NCBI RefSeq assembly: GCF_027498035.1 | Contig: NZ_CP114978.1 | Span: 124,001 to 188,000, forward strand | Source: Pseudoxanthomonas sp. | GTDB taxonomy: Bacteria; Pseudomonadota; Gammaproteobacteria; Xanthomonadales; Xanthomonadaceae | Direction of reading: 5' to 3' | Length of the DNA: 64,000 nt | Shown: in pieces, positions 10,831 through 18,365 of the stretch | Layout of the letters: each line of letters opens with the position of its first letter | Numbering within the stretch: position 1 is the first letter of the stretch | Made by a program: the position numbers and the translations under genes | Notes under the pieces: model-generated | The model's database searches: none | What the model was told of the DNA's origin: nothing | Seen by the model: the letters and a program-made list of their open reading frames with translations, nothing else

Positions 10831-11783
10831 ATGAGCGCCATTCCCACCCTCGACATCGCCCGTTTCATCCACCCGACCAGCGCCGCCGACCGCGACGCGT
10901 TCGTGGCCGAACTGGGCGCGGCCTACCGCGAGTGGGGCTTTGCCGGCATCCGCAACCACGGTATCCCGCAGGCGCAGATCGATGCGGCCTACGAGGTGTT
11001 CAAGAACGTTTCTTCGCGTTGCCGGAAGAGGCAAAAGCAAAGTACCGCCTGCCGGGCAGCGGCGGCGCGCGCGGCTATACCGCCTTTGGCGTGGAAACTG
11101 CCAAGGATTCCAAGCATTTCGACCTGAAGGAGTTCTGGCACATCGGTCGCGAGATTCCGGTCGATTCCAAATACATCGATGTCATGGCGCCGAACCTGTG
11201 GCCTGACGAAGTACCCAACTTCCGCGAGCACGGCTACGGCCTGTACCAGCAGCTCGACGCGCTGGGCAGCCACGTGCTGGCCGCACTGGCGCTGCATATC
11301 GGCCTGCCGGAAGACTATTTCGTCGACAAGACCGATTCGGGCAACTCGATCCTGCGTCCGATCCATTACCCGCCGATCACCAGCGACGACATCCCCAACG
11401 TGCGCGCCGGCGCGCATGAGGACATCAACCTGATCACCCTGCTGGTCGGTGCCAGTGCCGCCGGGCTGGAAGTGAAGTCCAAGCAGGGCGAGTGGGTGCC
11501 GTTCACCAGCGATGCGGACACCATCGTGGTCAACATCGGCGACATGCTGCAGCGCCTGACCAACCACGTGTATCCGTCGACCACGCACCGGGTCACCAAC
11601 CCGCCGGGCGAGGCGGCGCGCAAGCCGCGTTATTCGGTGCCGTTCTTCCTGCACCCCAATCCGGATTTCCTGATCGACGTGCTGCCTTCGACGATCACCC
11701 CGGACAACCCCAGTCGCTATCCCGAGCCGATCACCGCACAGGGCTACCTGGAACAGCGCCTGCGCGAGATCAAGCTGAAGTAG
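10831..11783 (+). pseudogene. 2-oxoglutarate/Fe(II) oxygenase (isopenicillin N synthase-like), frameshifted
   Basis: The first 58 codons read as the N-terminus of an isopenicillin N synthase-like oxygenase (IPTLDIARF, AYREWGFAGIRNHGIP), then the frame breaks at nt 11,002-11,008; the rest continues in the next frame from RFFALPEEAKAKY to the TAG at 11,783. One missing base explains it. Repaired, the protein would be about 317 residues, normal for the family. The downstream part keeps the iron ligands HED (in AGAHEDINLITLL) and the distal histidine in TTHRV, plus the RYSVPFF motif that binds 2-oxoglutarate. Such enzymes hydroxylate or cyclise small molecules; the substrate is not predictable. 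Because both halves are well preserved the lesion is either recent or a sequencing error. It converges with an SDR gene across a REP pair. Confidence 0.85.
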
Positions 11784-11896
11784 GAACAGTTGTACTGGGG
11801 GGGAGAGCCCCTTGTAGAGCCGAACTTGCTCGGCTCGGCTCTTGCGGGCAGATCGCGGGAGCCTCAGCGGAGCAAGCTCCGCTCTACAGCTGTTCC
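11783..11896. repeat. Inverted pair of GTAG-headed REP palindromes (SMAG/REPIN-like)
   Basis: Two short palindromes face each other. The first begins GTAG at 11,814, with stem GAGCCGA and partner TCGGCTC (11,817-11,836). The second ends in CTAC at 11,887, with stem AGCGGAG and partner CTCCGCT (11,866-11,883). Read on the opposite strand the second has the same GTAG head and the same CTTGCTC centre. Longer outer arms, GGAACAGTTGTA at 11,783-11,794 and its near-complement TACAGCTGTTCC at 11,885-11,896, enclose the pair. This matches the Stenotrophomonas GTAG (SMAG) repeats, mobilised in trans by RAYT transposases and commonly found between convergent genes, as here. No RAYT gene is in the window. 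Confidence 0.75.
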
Positions 11897-11913
11897 CACG
11901 ATGTCGGATCCAA

Positions 11914-12720
11914 TCAGGCCTGCGCGCGCACCCGCCGCGAGCTGCGCCCCATCAGCCGCAGCAGCCAGGACTGCGGCAGGTGCCGCACCACGCGGTAGGC
12001 CAGTCGGTAACGCCAGCCGGGAATCGCCAGCACCTGGTCGCGTTCGACCGCGTCGATGCCGTAACGCACCACCTCATCGGCCTTCAGCCAGGCCCACTTG
12101 GGCAGCCTGGACATCTGTTCGCGGGTGCCGGTGACATCGTGGAATTCCGACCAGGTGAAGCCTGGGCACAGTGCGCAGACATGCACGTCCTTGTCCGCAT
12201 ATTCCAGTGACAGTGACTGGCTCATCGCCAGTAGCCAGGCCTTGGCCGGCGCATACAGCGTCTGGCCGTCAGCGCCCGGGACCAGGGCTGCGAAGGACGC
12301 GACATTGACGATCCGGCCGGAACCGCTGCTGATCAGTTCCGGCAGCACGCGCCAGGTGAGTTCACTCAGCGAGGCCACCATCAGTTGCACGAAGCGCGCG
12401 TGGACGCTCCAGTCACGGGTCAGGTAACGGCCGGGAACACCGTAGCCGGCGTTGTTGACCAGGATCTGCACCGACAGTCCGCGACGCCGGATTTCAGCGT
12501 GGATGCGCGCCGGCGCCGCCGGGTCTTCCAGATCGTCGACGATGACCTGGACATCGACCCTGGGTGCGAGTTCGGCGGCCAGCGCCTGCAGGCGCTCGGC
12601 GCGTCGCGCGGTGAGGATCAGCGGCGTGCCGCGACCGGCGTACTGGCGTGCGAACTCTGCGCCGATGCCGCTGGATGCACCGGTGATCAGTGCGTAGCCG
12701 CGGGGTGTCGCTTGCTGCAT
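11914..12720 (-). CDS. Short-chain dehydrogenase/reductase
   Basis: 268 residues of the classical SDR fold. The nucleotide-binding TGASSGIGAEFA lies at residues 14-25; ARRAERL in the second strand suggests NADP preference. NNAGYG is the structural motif, and the catalytic YAPAK (Tyr/Lys) follows a serine-containing loop SFAALVPG. An unusually long C-terminal helix (residues 210-268) is rich in Trp and Arg (GWRYRLAYRVVRHLPQSWLLRLMG), as in the SDR subgroup resembling fatty-acyl/beta-keto reductases attached to membranes. Substrate unknown. It converges with the broken oxygenase and is separated from tpiA by 216 bases. Confidence 0.9.
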   Translation of the reverse strand: MQQATPRGYALITGASSGIGAEFARQYAGRGTPLILTARRAERLQALAAELAPRVDVQVIVDDLEDPAAPARIHAEIRRRGLSVQILVNNAGYGVPGRYLTRDWSVHARFVQLMVASLSELTWRVLPELISSGSGRIVNVASFAALVPGADGQTLYAPAKAWLLAMSQSLSLEYADKDVHVCALCPGFTWSEFHDVTGTREQMSRLPKWAWLKADEVVRYGIDAVERDQVLAIPGWRYRLAYRVVRHLPQSWLLRLMGRSSRRVRAQA

Positions 12721-12936
12721 GGGGTGTTCCAGGCGTTGGGTGGGAGCGTTGCAAAGTGTGCATGACTTGCCGGTCGCGCAACGGGTGGGGTGGTGGTGGA
12801 CGGTAGGCCGCGCCGCCGCGATGGGCCTTGCGTGTCATCCAGCTGACAGGGGTCTGGCCGCGGTGCGGGCTAGATCGTCAAGCAGCGGAGAAGGGTGCCG
12901 CGGTATCATGTTGGTCTTATCCAGACAGGAGTTCCC

Positions 12937-13689
12937 ATGCGCCGCAGGATCGTCGCCGGAAACTGGAAGCTGCACGGCAGTCGTGATTTCGCCACCCAAC
13001 TCGTCGGCCAGTTGGCCGCAGGACTGCCGCTGGACGGCGTCGAACTGGTGGTGATGCCGCCGTTGCCCTACCTGGGCGATCTGATCGAGGACTTCGAAGG
13101 TCACGCCATCGCTTTTGGTGCGCAGGACGTCAGCGCCAACGAAAAGGGTGCCTATACCGGTGAAGTCTCGGCCGCGATGCTGGTCGATGTCGGTGCCACC
13201 TACGGCCTGGTCGGACATTCCGAGCGCCGCCAGTACCACCATGAAAGCAGCGAGCTGGTCGCGCGCAAGTTCGTTGCGGCCCGCAATGCCGGGCTGGTGC
13301 CGGTGCTGTGCGTGGGCGAAACCCTGGACGAGCGCGAGGCCGGGCAGACCGAGGCAGTGATCGCCTCGCAGCTTGAGCCGGTGCTGGCATTGGCCGGGGT
13401 CGCTGCGTTCGAGGGCGCAGTGGTGGCGTATGAGCCGGTCTGGGCGATTGGCACCGGTCGCACGGCTTCACCCCGGCAGGCCCAGGACGTCCACGCCTTC
13501 ATTCGTGGCGTCGTGGCACGGCACGATGCTAGAATCGCCGATTCGCTGCCGCTGTTGTATGGCGGCAGCGTCAAGCCCGACAACGCCGCGGAACTGTTTT
13601 CCCAGTCCGATGTCGATGGAGGGTTGGTCGGAGGCGCCTCGCTGGTGGCCGCCGACTTCCTGGCCATCGCCCGTGCGGCGGTCAGCTGA
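12937..13689 (+). CDS. tpiA: Triosephosphate isomerase
   Basis: 250 residues; interconverts dihydroxyacetone phosphate and glyceraldehyde-3-phosphate in the cytosol. All hallmarks are present: NWKLHG with the substrate lysine, VGHSERR with the electrophilic histidine, YEPVWAIGTG with the catalytic glutamate and flexible loop 6, and the phosphate-binding YGGSVKPDN. I chose the ATG giving MRRRIVAGNWK, with AGGAG seven bases upstream; the frame is open 42 bases earlier but without family similarity. The order tpiA-secG-tRNA-Leu-nuo is conserved in related bacteria. Confidence 0.97.
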   Translation: MRRRIVAGNWKLHGSRDFATQLVGQLAAGLPLDGVELVVMPPLPYLGDLIEDFEGHAIAFGAQDVSANEKGAYTGEVSAAMLVDVGATYGLVGHSERRQYHHESSELVARKFVAARNAGLVPVLCVGETLDEREAGQTEAVIASQLEPVLALAGVAAFEGAVVAYEPVWAIGTGRTASPRQAQDVHAFIRGVVARHDARIADSLPLLYGGSVKPDNAAELFSQSDVDGGLVGGASLVAADFLAIARAAVS

Positions 13690-13751
13690 CCCAATGAATT
13701 GAATGGCCCTGCCGGCGAAGGCCGACGGGGTTTTGACCGAGAAACCGATCC

Positions 13752-14120
13752 ATGTCGATGTTGATGCTGATCCTCAATGTGGTCTACGTGCTGGTGGCGA
13801 TTGCCATCATCGGGCTGGTGCTGATGCAGCGCGGTTCGGGTGCGCAGGCTGGTTCCGGCTTTGGTGCCGGCGCTTCGGGCACCGTGTTCGGTTCGCGCGG
13901 TGCGTCCAACTTCCTGTCCAAGAGCACCAAGTGGCTGGCCGTGGCGTTCTTCGCCATCAGCCTGTTCATGGCCTGGAACGCATCGCGTACCGCCCACACT
14001 GGCAGCACAGCAGCAGGATCTTGGCCTGATGTCCGAGCAGCCCGCTGCCGCTGCGCCCAAGGCTGCCCCGGGCGAGTTGGCTCCATCGGCCGCCGCGCCG
14101 CAGGCGCCTGCCGCCAGTGA
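13752..14120 (+). CDS. secG: SecG preprotein translocase subunit, C-terminal tail out of frame
   Basis: The first 80 or so residues are a good SecG: helix 1 (LMLILNVVYVLVAIAIIGLVLM), the QRGSGAQAGSGFGAGASGT loop, and helix 2 (KWLAVAFFAISLFMAW). SecG supports SecYEA during protein export at the inner membrane. After about residue 85 this frame becomes Arg/Cys-rich and ends at 14,120, whereas another frame gives a Pro/Ala-rich tail (from DLGLMSEQP to PKQAPAQGQ) ending at 14,214, which is the expected composition for SecG of this group. One extra base (or two missing) in the CAG-rich stretch at 14,001-14,020 explains this. The membrane domain is intact, so function probably survives either way. 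A start two codons later is also possible. Confidence 0.88.
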   Translation: MSMLMLILNVVYVLVAIAIIGLVLMQRGSGAQAGSGFGAGASGTVFGSRGASNFLSKSTKWLAVAFFAISLFMAWNASRTAHTGSTAAGSWPDVRAARCRCAQGCPGRVGSIGRRAAGACRQ

Positions 14121-14259
14121 GCCGGCTCCGGTCGCGGCGCCGGCTGCCTCGGCGCCTGCCGAAGCAACTCCGGCGGCCGAACAGCCCAAACAGGCTCCCG
14201 CACAGGGCCAGTGACGCGTACAATGCCGGCCCGGCTTCGGCTGGGGTGGTAAGAGATTT

Positions 14260-14344
14260 GCCCAGGTGGCGGAATTGGTAGACGCACTACCTTGAGGTGG
14301 TAGCGGCGAAAGTCGTAGGGGTTCGAGTCCCCTCTTGGGCACCA
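14260..14344 (+). tRNA. tRNA-Leu (anticodon GAG)
   Basis: 85 bases including an encoded CCA. The acceptor GCCCAGG pairs with CTTGGGC, the anticodon stem CTACC/GGTAG frames loop TTGAGGT with GAG at the anticodon position, and a long variable arm plus the GTTCGAGTC T-loop identify a class II leucine tRNA. A TACAAT box at 14,219-14,224 could be its -10 but no good -35 is visible, so read-through from secG is possible. Confidence 0.95.
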
Positions 14345-14360
14345 ACTTAGCAGTACACGA

Positions 14361-14383
14361 CAAAGGGCCTTGATGGCCCTTTT
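14361..14383 (+). terminator. Rho-independent terminator after tRNA-Leu
   Basis: AAGGGCC-TTGAT-GGCCCTT followed by a short T-run, 17 bases after the tRNA CCA end. It separates the tpiA-secG-tRNA unit from the nuo operon. Confidence 0.85.
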
Positions 14384-14489
14384 GCGTTGCTGGAGATCGT
14401 GTTTTGCGCACTCGGCCCGCCTGGCGGGCCGTTCTTGCGGATGCATGCCGGTTGAAACGCTTTTCCGGTGACGAGACCTCCTCAAATCG

Positions 14490-14519
14490 TTTACTCATGA
14501 GTTCAGTGAACGCTACAAT
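14490..14519 (+). promoter_or_regulatory. Candidate sigma-70 promoter of the nuo operon
   Basis: TTTACT and TACAAT are separated by 18 bases. It is the best -35/-10 pair between the terminator and nuoA and would give a leader of about 220 bases. The leader holds no ORF I can support; its content is otherwise unexplained. Confidence 0.5.
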
Positions 14520-14747
14520 TGACGGGTTCGCAGCAGTGTCCGGTACGAATCAACGGAAGGATGCTGAAGCGAAGCGCCCGGCTTGCCGGACCGGAATACG
14601 GAAGTCGCTGGTTGCGTCTTTCAAGCGCCAGGCCCGCCTTGCAGGTGGACCCGCAAGCCCGGACCCGAATGCGACCTTCGCATGGCCTGCCGCAATGCAG
14701 CAGTAGACTGTGCCGAAGGTTGCCGGAACCCAAAGAGAGAACTGCGC

Positions 14748-15104
14748 GTGCTGGCCAATTACCTGCCGAACCTGCTCTTCCTGATCGTCGCCACCGGTAT
14801 CGGCATCTCGCTGATGGTCATCGGTCGACTGATCGGCCCCCGGCGCCCCGACGCCCAGAAGCTTTCCCCCTACGAATGCGGCTTCGAGGCATTCGAGGAC
14901 GCGCGCATGAAGTTCGATGTGCGCTACTACCTGATCGCGATCCAGTTCATCGTGTTCGATCTGGAAATCATCTTCATCGTGCCGTGGACCCAGGTGTTCA
15001 TGGATATCGGTGCGCGCTCCCTGGTCACCATGGGCCTGTTCGTGGGCATGTTGTTCCTGGGCTTCATTTACGTCTGGAAGAAGGGAGCGCTCGAATGGGA
15101 GTGA
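14748..15104 (+). CDS. nuoA: NADH-quinone oxidoreductase subunit A
   Basis: 118 residues, three membrane helices, part of the membrane arm at the quinone-site end of complex I. The loop YECGFEAFEDARMKFDVRYY is the family signature (the conserved cysteine lies in ECG). Start chosen at the GTG before LANYLPN, with AGAGAG about seven bases upstream, because it gives the standard family length; the frame is open further upstream without similarity. Overlaps nuoB by ten bases. First gene of the 14-gene operon. Confidence 0.95.
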   Translation: MLANYLPNLLFLIVATGIGISLMVIGRLIGPRRPDAQKLSPYECGFEAFEDARMKFDVRYYLIAIQFIVFDLEIIFIVPWTQVFMDIGARSLVTMGLFVGMLFLGFIYVWKKGALEWE

Positions 15105-15649
15105 TCCAAACCATCGACAAGCTGATGACGAACCCCATCCCGGAAGGGCGGGTGGACGACATCCTGCGGCCCGAGGGCGAAAATCCGCTGCTGGAAAAGG
15201 GCTACGTCACCACCAGCGTCGATGCGCTGATGAACTGGGCGCGTACTGGTTCGATGTGGCCGATGACCTTTGGCCTGGCCTGCTGCGCGGTTGAAATGAT
15301 GCACGCAGGTGCGGCGCGCCTGGACCTGGACCGCTACGGCGTGGTGTTCCGCCCGTCGCCGCGCCAGTCCGACGTGATGATCGTGGCCGGCACCCTGGTC
15401 AACAAGATGGCCCCGGCGCTGCGCAAGGTCTACGACCAGATGCCCGAGCCCAAGTGGGTCATCTCGATGGGCAGCTGCGCCAACGGTGGCGGCTACTACC
15501 ACTACTCGTACTCGGTGGTGCGTGGTTGCGACCGCATCGTGCCGGTGGACATCTACGTGCCGGGCTGCCCGCCGACGGCCGAAGCGCTGGTCTACGGCAT
15601 CCTGCAGCTGCAAAAGAAGATCTGGCGCACCCAGACCATCGCCCGCTGA
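15095..15649 (+). CDS. nuoB: NADH-quinone oxidoreductase subunit B
   Basis: 184 residues. NuoB carries the terminal [4Fe-4S] cluster N2 that reduces quinone, at the joint between the peripheral and membrane arms. Tandem cysteines in GLACCAVEM, the cysteine in GSCANGGGYY and that in CPPTAEAL supply the ligands. The ATG lies inside the end of nuoA. The frame is open far upstream but that segment belongs to the leader and nuoA in another frame. Confidence 0.96.
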   Translation: MGVIQTIDKLMTNPIPEGRVDDILRPEGENPLLEKGYVTTSVDALMNWARTGSMWPMTFGLACCAVEMMHAGAARLDLDRYGVVFRPSPRQSDVMIVAGTLVNKMAPALRKVYDQMPEPKWVISMGSCANGGGYYHYSYSVVRGCDRIVPVDIYVPGCPPTAEALVYGILQLQKKIWRTQTIAR

Positions 15650-15679
15650 ACCCCTTTACCTAGAGCACGCAAAGCCCCC

Positions 15680-16423
15680 ATGGCAGAGCAAGCCGTCTAT
15701 ACCGAAGAGCTGCGCACGCGTTTTCCCGATGCGCTTGTCTCCGTGTCGCCCACGGGCGAGACCACCATCGAAGTGCCGCACGCGCTGTGGCATGCGCTGT
15801 GCCTGGCGCTGCGCGACAGCTTCGGCTTCGAGCAGCTGAGCGACCTGTGCGGCGTCGATTACCTGGGCTATGGCAGCGACGAGTGGGATACCTCGGACGT
15901 GTCCTCGCAGGGTTTCTCGCGCGGCGTCGAGGGCAAGGCCGTTGGTCGTTTCGCCTGGGGTGAAGCGCCGACGGGCGAGGGTGCCGACCACGCCGAAGCG
16001 CTGCCGATGCCGACCAACCGCTTTGCCGCGGTCGCCCACCTGATTTCCTACCAGCACAACCGCCGGGTTCGCGTGCGCTGCTACGCGCCCAACGACGACG
16101 TGCCGGTGGTGGCTTCGGTCACCGATATCTGGCCGGGCGCCAACTGGTTCGAGCGCGAGGCCTTCGACCTGTTCGGCATCGTGTTCGCCGGCCATCCGGA
16201 CCTGCGCCGCATCCTGACCGACTACGGTTTCGTCGGTCATCCGTTCCGCAAGGATTTCCCGCTGATCGGCAACGTCGAAGTGCGTTACGACGAAGAGCGC
16301 AAGCGCGTGGTGTACGAGCCGGTGACTTCGGTCGAACCGCGCGTCGGCGTGCCGCGCGTGATCCGCGAGGACGCCCGGTACCAGACCGCCGCCGGTGAAG
16401 CCGCAGCGCGGGAGTCCAAGTGA
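15680..16423 (+). CDS. nuoC: NADH-quinone oxidoreductase subunit C
   Basis: 247 residues, a peripheral-arm 30-kDa subunit without cofactors. The signature WPGANWFEREAFDLFGIVFAG-like region (WFEREAFDLFGI) and RRILTDYGFVGHPFRKDFPL define the family. It is a separate gene, unlike the nuoCD fusion of E. coli. An insertion of about 40 residues near residues 70-110 (GSDEWDTSDVSSQGFSRGVE onward) is hydrophilic and typical of this lineage as far as I recall. Stop overlaps the nuoD start by one base. Confidence 0.95.
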   Translation: MAEQAVYTEELRTRFPDALVSVSPTGETTIEVPHALWHALCLALRDSFGFEQLSDLCGVDYLGYGSDEWDTSDVSSQGFSRGVEGKAVGRFAWGEAPTGEGADHAEALPMPTNRFAAVAHLISYQHNRRVRVRCYAPNDDVPVVASVTDIWPGANWFEREAFDLFGIVFAGHPDLRRILTDYGFVGHPFRKDFPLIGNVEVRYDEERKRVVYEPVTSVEPRVGVPRVIREDARYQTAAGEAAARESK

Positions 16424-17733
16424 TGAGCGCACAGATCAAGCAGTCGCATGAGGCATTCGCCAGCAACGCAGGCGAAAGCAAGCAGGAAATCCGCAACTAC
16501 ACGATGAATTTCGGTCCCCAGCATCCGGCCGCACATGGTGTGCTGCGCCTGATCCTGGAAATGGACGGCGAAACCATCGTGCGTGCCGATCCGCACATCG
16601 GCCTGCTGCACCGTGGCACCGAGAAGCTGGCCGAGTCCAAGCCGTTCAACCAGTCGATCGGCTACATGGATCGCCTGGATTACGTGTCGATGATGTGCAA
16701 CGAACACGCCTACGTGATGGCCATCGAGAAGCTGATGGGCATCCAGGCGCCGGAGCGTGCGCAGTACATCCGCACGATGTTCGACGAGATCACCCGCATC
16801 CTGAACCACCTGATGTGGCTGGGTTCCAACGCGCTCGACCTGGGGGCGATGGCGGTGATGCTGTACGCCTTCCGCGAGCGCGAAGAGCTGATGGACTGCT
16901 ACGAAGCGGTCAGCGGCGCGCGCATGCACGCAACCTACTACCGTCCGGGCGGCGTCTATCGCGACCTGCCCTCGACGATGCCCAAGTACAAGGAATCGCC
17001 CTGGCACAAGGGCGCCAAGCTCAAGCAGTTCAACGCCGCGCGCGAAGGCTCGCTGCTGGACTTCCTGGAAGACTTCACCAAGACCTTCCCGGGCCGCGTC
17101 GACGAGTACGAAACCCTGCTCACCGACAACCGCATCTGGAAGCAGCGCACCGTCGGCATCGGCGTGATCACCCCGGACCAGGCGCGTGCCTGGGGCATGA
17201 CCGGCGTGATGCTGCGTGGCTCCAACATCGAGTGGGACCTGCGCAAGAAGCAGCCCTACGCCAAGTACGACGCGGTGGATTTCGACATCCCGGTCGGCGT
17301 CAACGGCGACTGCTACGACCGTTACCTGGTGCGCGTGGCCGAGATGCGCGAATCCAACCGCATCATCGCCCAGTGCGTGAAGTGGCTGAAGGCCAACCCG
17401 GGTCCGGTCATGGTCGAGAACTTCAAGGTCGCGCCGCCCAAGCGCGAGGCCATGAAGGACGACATGGAAGCGCTGATCCACCACTTCAAGCTGTTCTCCG
17501 AAGGCTATTGCGTGCCGGCCGGCGAGACCTACACGGCCGTCGAAGCGCCCAAGGGCGAGTTCGGCTGCTACCTGGTGTCCGACGGCGCCAACAAGCCGTT
17601 CCGCGTGCACCTGCGCGCGCCGGGCTTCGTCCATCTTTCGTCGATGGACGCGATCGTGGTCGGGCACATGCTGCCGGACGTGGTTGCGATGATCGGTACC
17701 TATGACCTCGTGTTCGGTGAGGTGGACCGATGA
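16423..17733 (+). CDS. nuoD: NADH-quinone oxidoreductase subunit D
   Basis: 436 residues; the 49-kDa subunit which, with NuoB, forms the quinone-reduction site. GPQHPAAHGVLR and DPHIGLLHRGTEK near the N-terminus carry the quinone-contact histidine, and DYVSMMCNEHAY and the C-terminal SMDAIVVGHMLPDVVAMIG match the family. I place the start at the ATG overlapping the nuoC stop (TGATG); a GTG three bases earlier is possible. The last 63 bases recur downstream in diverged form (see the repeat entry). Confidence 0.96.
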   Translation: MSAQIKQSHEAFASNAGESKQEIRNYTMNFGPQHPAAHGVLRLILEMDGETIVRADPHIGLLHRGTEKLAESKPFNQSIGYMDRLDYVSMMCNEHAYVMAIEKLMGIQAPERAQYIRTMFDEITRILNHLMWLGSNALDLGAMAVMLYAFREREELMDCYEAVSGARMHATYYRPGGVYRDLPSTMPKYKESPWHKGAKLKQFNAAREGSLLDFLEDFTKTFPGRVDEYETLLTDNRIWKQRTVGIGVITPDQARAWGMTGVMLRGSNIEWDLRKKQPYAKYDAVDFDIPVGVNGDCYDRYLVRVAEMRESNRIIAQCVKWLKANPGPVMVENFKVAPPKREAMKDDMEALIHHFKLFSEGYCVPAGETYTAVEAPKGEFGCYLVSDGANKPFRVHLRAPGFVHLSSMDAIVVGHMLPDVVAMIGTYDLVFGEVDR

Positions 17734-17837
17734 ACCTGCCGAATACGCGGCGGTTCGCACGCCTGTGCGACCTGCCGGATGTGGTCGCGGCCATGTCCAA
17801 TTCTTATGACCTTGTCTTTGGTGAGGTGGACCGATGA
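17671..17837 (+). repeat. Direct repeat of the nuoD 3' end between nuoD and nuoE
   Basis: Copy 1 is the true nuoD end (17,671-17,733); copy 2 is 17,772-17,837. The encoded ends are LPDVVA-MIGTYDLVFGEVDR and LPDVVAAMSNSYDLVFGEVDR. In the shared LPDVVA and YDLVFGEVDR parts all base differences are synonymous third positions (for example GAC/GAT, GTT/GTC, CTC/CTT, TTC/TTT). The final stretch GGTGAGGTGGACCGATGA is identical. The arrangement looks like a recombination scar carrying the end of a related nuoD, not a fresh tandem slip. Confidence 0.85.
17730..17837 (+). CDS. 35-codon mini-ORF linking nuoD to nuoE
   Basis: The ATG overlaps the nuoD stop (ATGA) and the stop overlaps the nuoE ATG (ATGA). 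It encodes MNLPNTRRFARLCDLP followed by the duplicated NuoD-like C-terminus ending YDLVFGEVDR. Ribosomes leaving nuoD could re-initiate here and be handed on to nuoE, so the insertion keeps the operon's translational coupling. The first 14 residues match nothing I know. Whether a peptide accumulates is unknown; it may matter only as a coupling device. Confidence 0.4.
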   Translation: MNLPNTRRFARLCDLPDVVAAMSNSYDLVFGEVDR

Positions 17838-18361
17838 GGGCCACGGGTAATTTCGAGAACGCACGCCAGGTCGACCCGCAGGTCGTCCTCAACGACAAGA
17901 CGCGCGCCCATATCGATCATTGGCTGGCGAAGTTTCCGCCGGACCGCAAGCGCTCGGCCGTGCTGCAGGGACTGCACGCCGCGCAGGAGCAGAACGGTGG
18001 CTGGTTGAACGACGAGCTGATCGCCGGCGTGGCCAAGTACCTGGACATTCCGCCGGTATGGGCCTACGAGGTCGCCAGCTTCTACTCGATGTTCGAGCTG
18101 GAAAAAGTCGGCCGCCACAACGTCGCCTTCTGCACCAACATCAGCTGCTGGCTCAATGGTGGCGAAGAACTGGCCCAGCACGCCGAGCGCAAGCTCGGCT
18201 GCAAGCGCGGCCAGTCCAGCGCCGACGGCCGCATCTTCCTCAAGCGTGAGGAAGAGTGCCTGGCCGCGTGTTCGGCCGCGCCGATGATGGTGATCAACGG
18301 CCATTACCACGAAAACCTCACCCCCGAAAAAGTCGACGCACTGCTGGACGGGCTGGAGTAA
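17834..18361 (+). CDS. nuoE: NADH-quinone oxidoreductase subunit E
   Basis: 175 residues; thioredoxin-fold [2Fe-2S] subunit (cluster N1a) of the NADH-oxidising module. The four ligands are in CTNISC (first pair) and CLAAC (second pair). Domain order: helical bundle to about residue 75, then the ferredoxin-like thioredoxin fold. The GGTGAGG ribosome-binding site comes from the duplicated nuoD tail. nuoF follows after four bases. Confidence 0.96.
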   Translation: MRATGNFENARQVDPQVVLNDKTRAHIDHWLAKFPPDRKRSAVLQGLHAAQEQNGGWLNDELIAGVAKYLDIPPVWAYEVASFYSMFELEKVGRHNVAFCTNISCWLNGGEELAQHAERKLGCKRGQSSADGRIFLKREEECLAACSAAPMMVINGHYHENLTPEKVDALLDGLE

Positions 18362-18365
18362 GCGC

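Noticed and set aside
14219..14224. Independent promoter for tRNA-Leu
   Set aside because: A TACAAT box exists but no acceptable -35 lies at a proper distance.
17730..17771. The 14-residue start of the mini-ORF as a remnant of another nuo gene
   Set aside because: I could not align it with any neighbouring nuo sequence in any frame.
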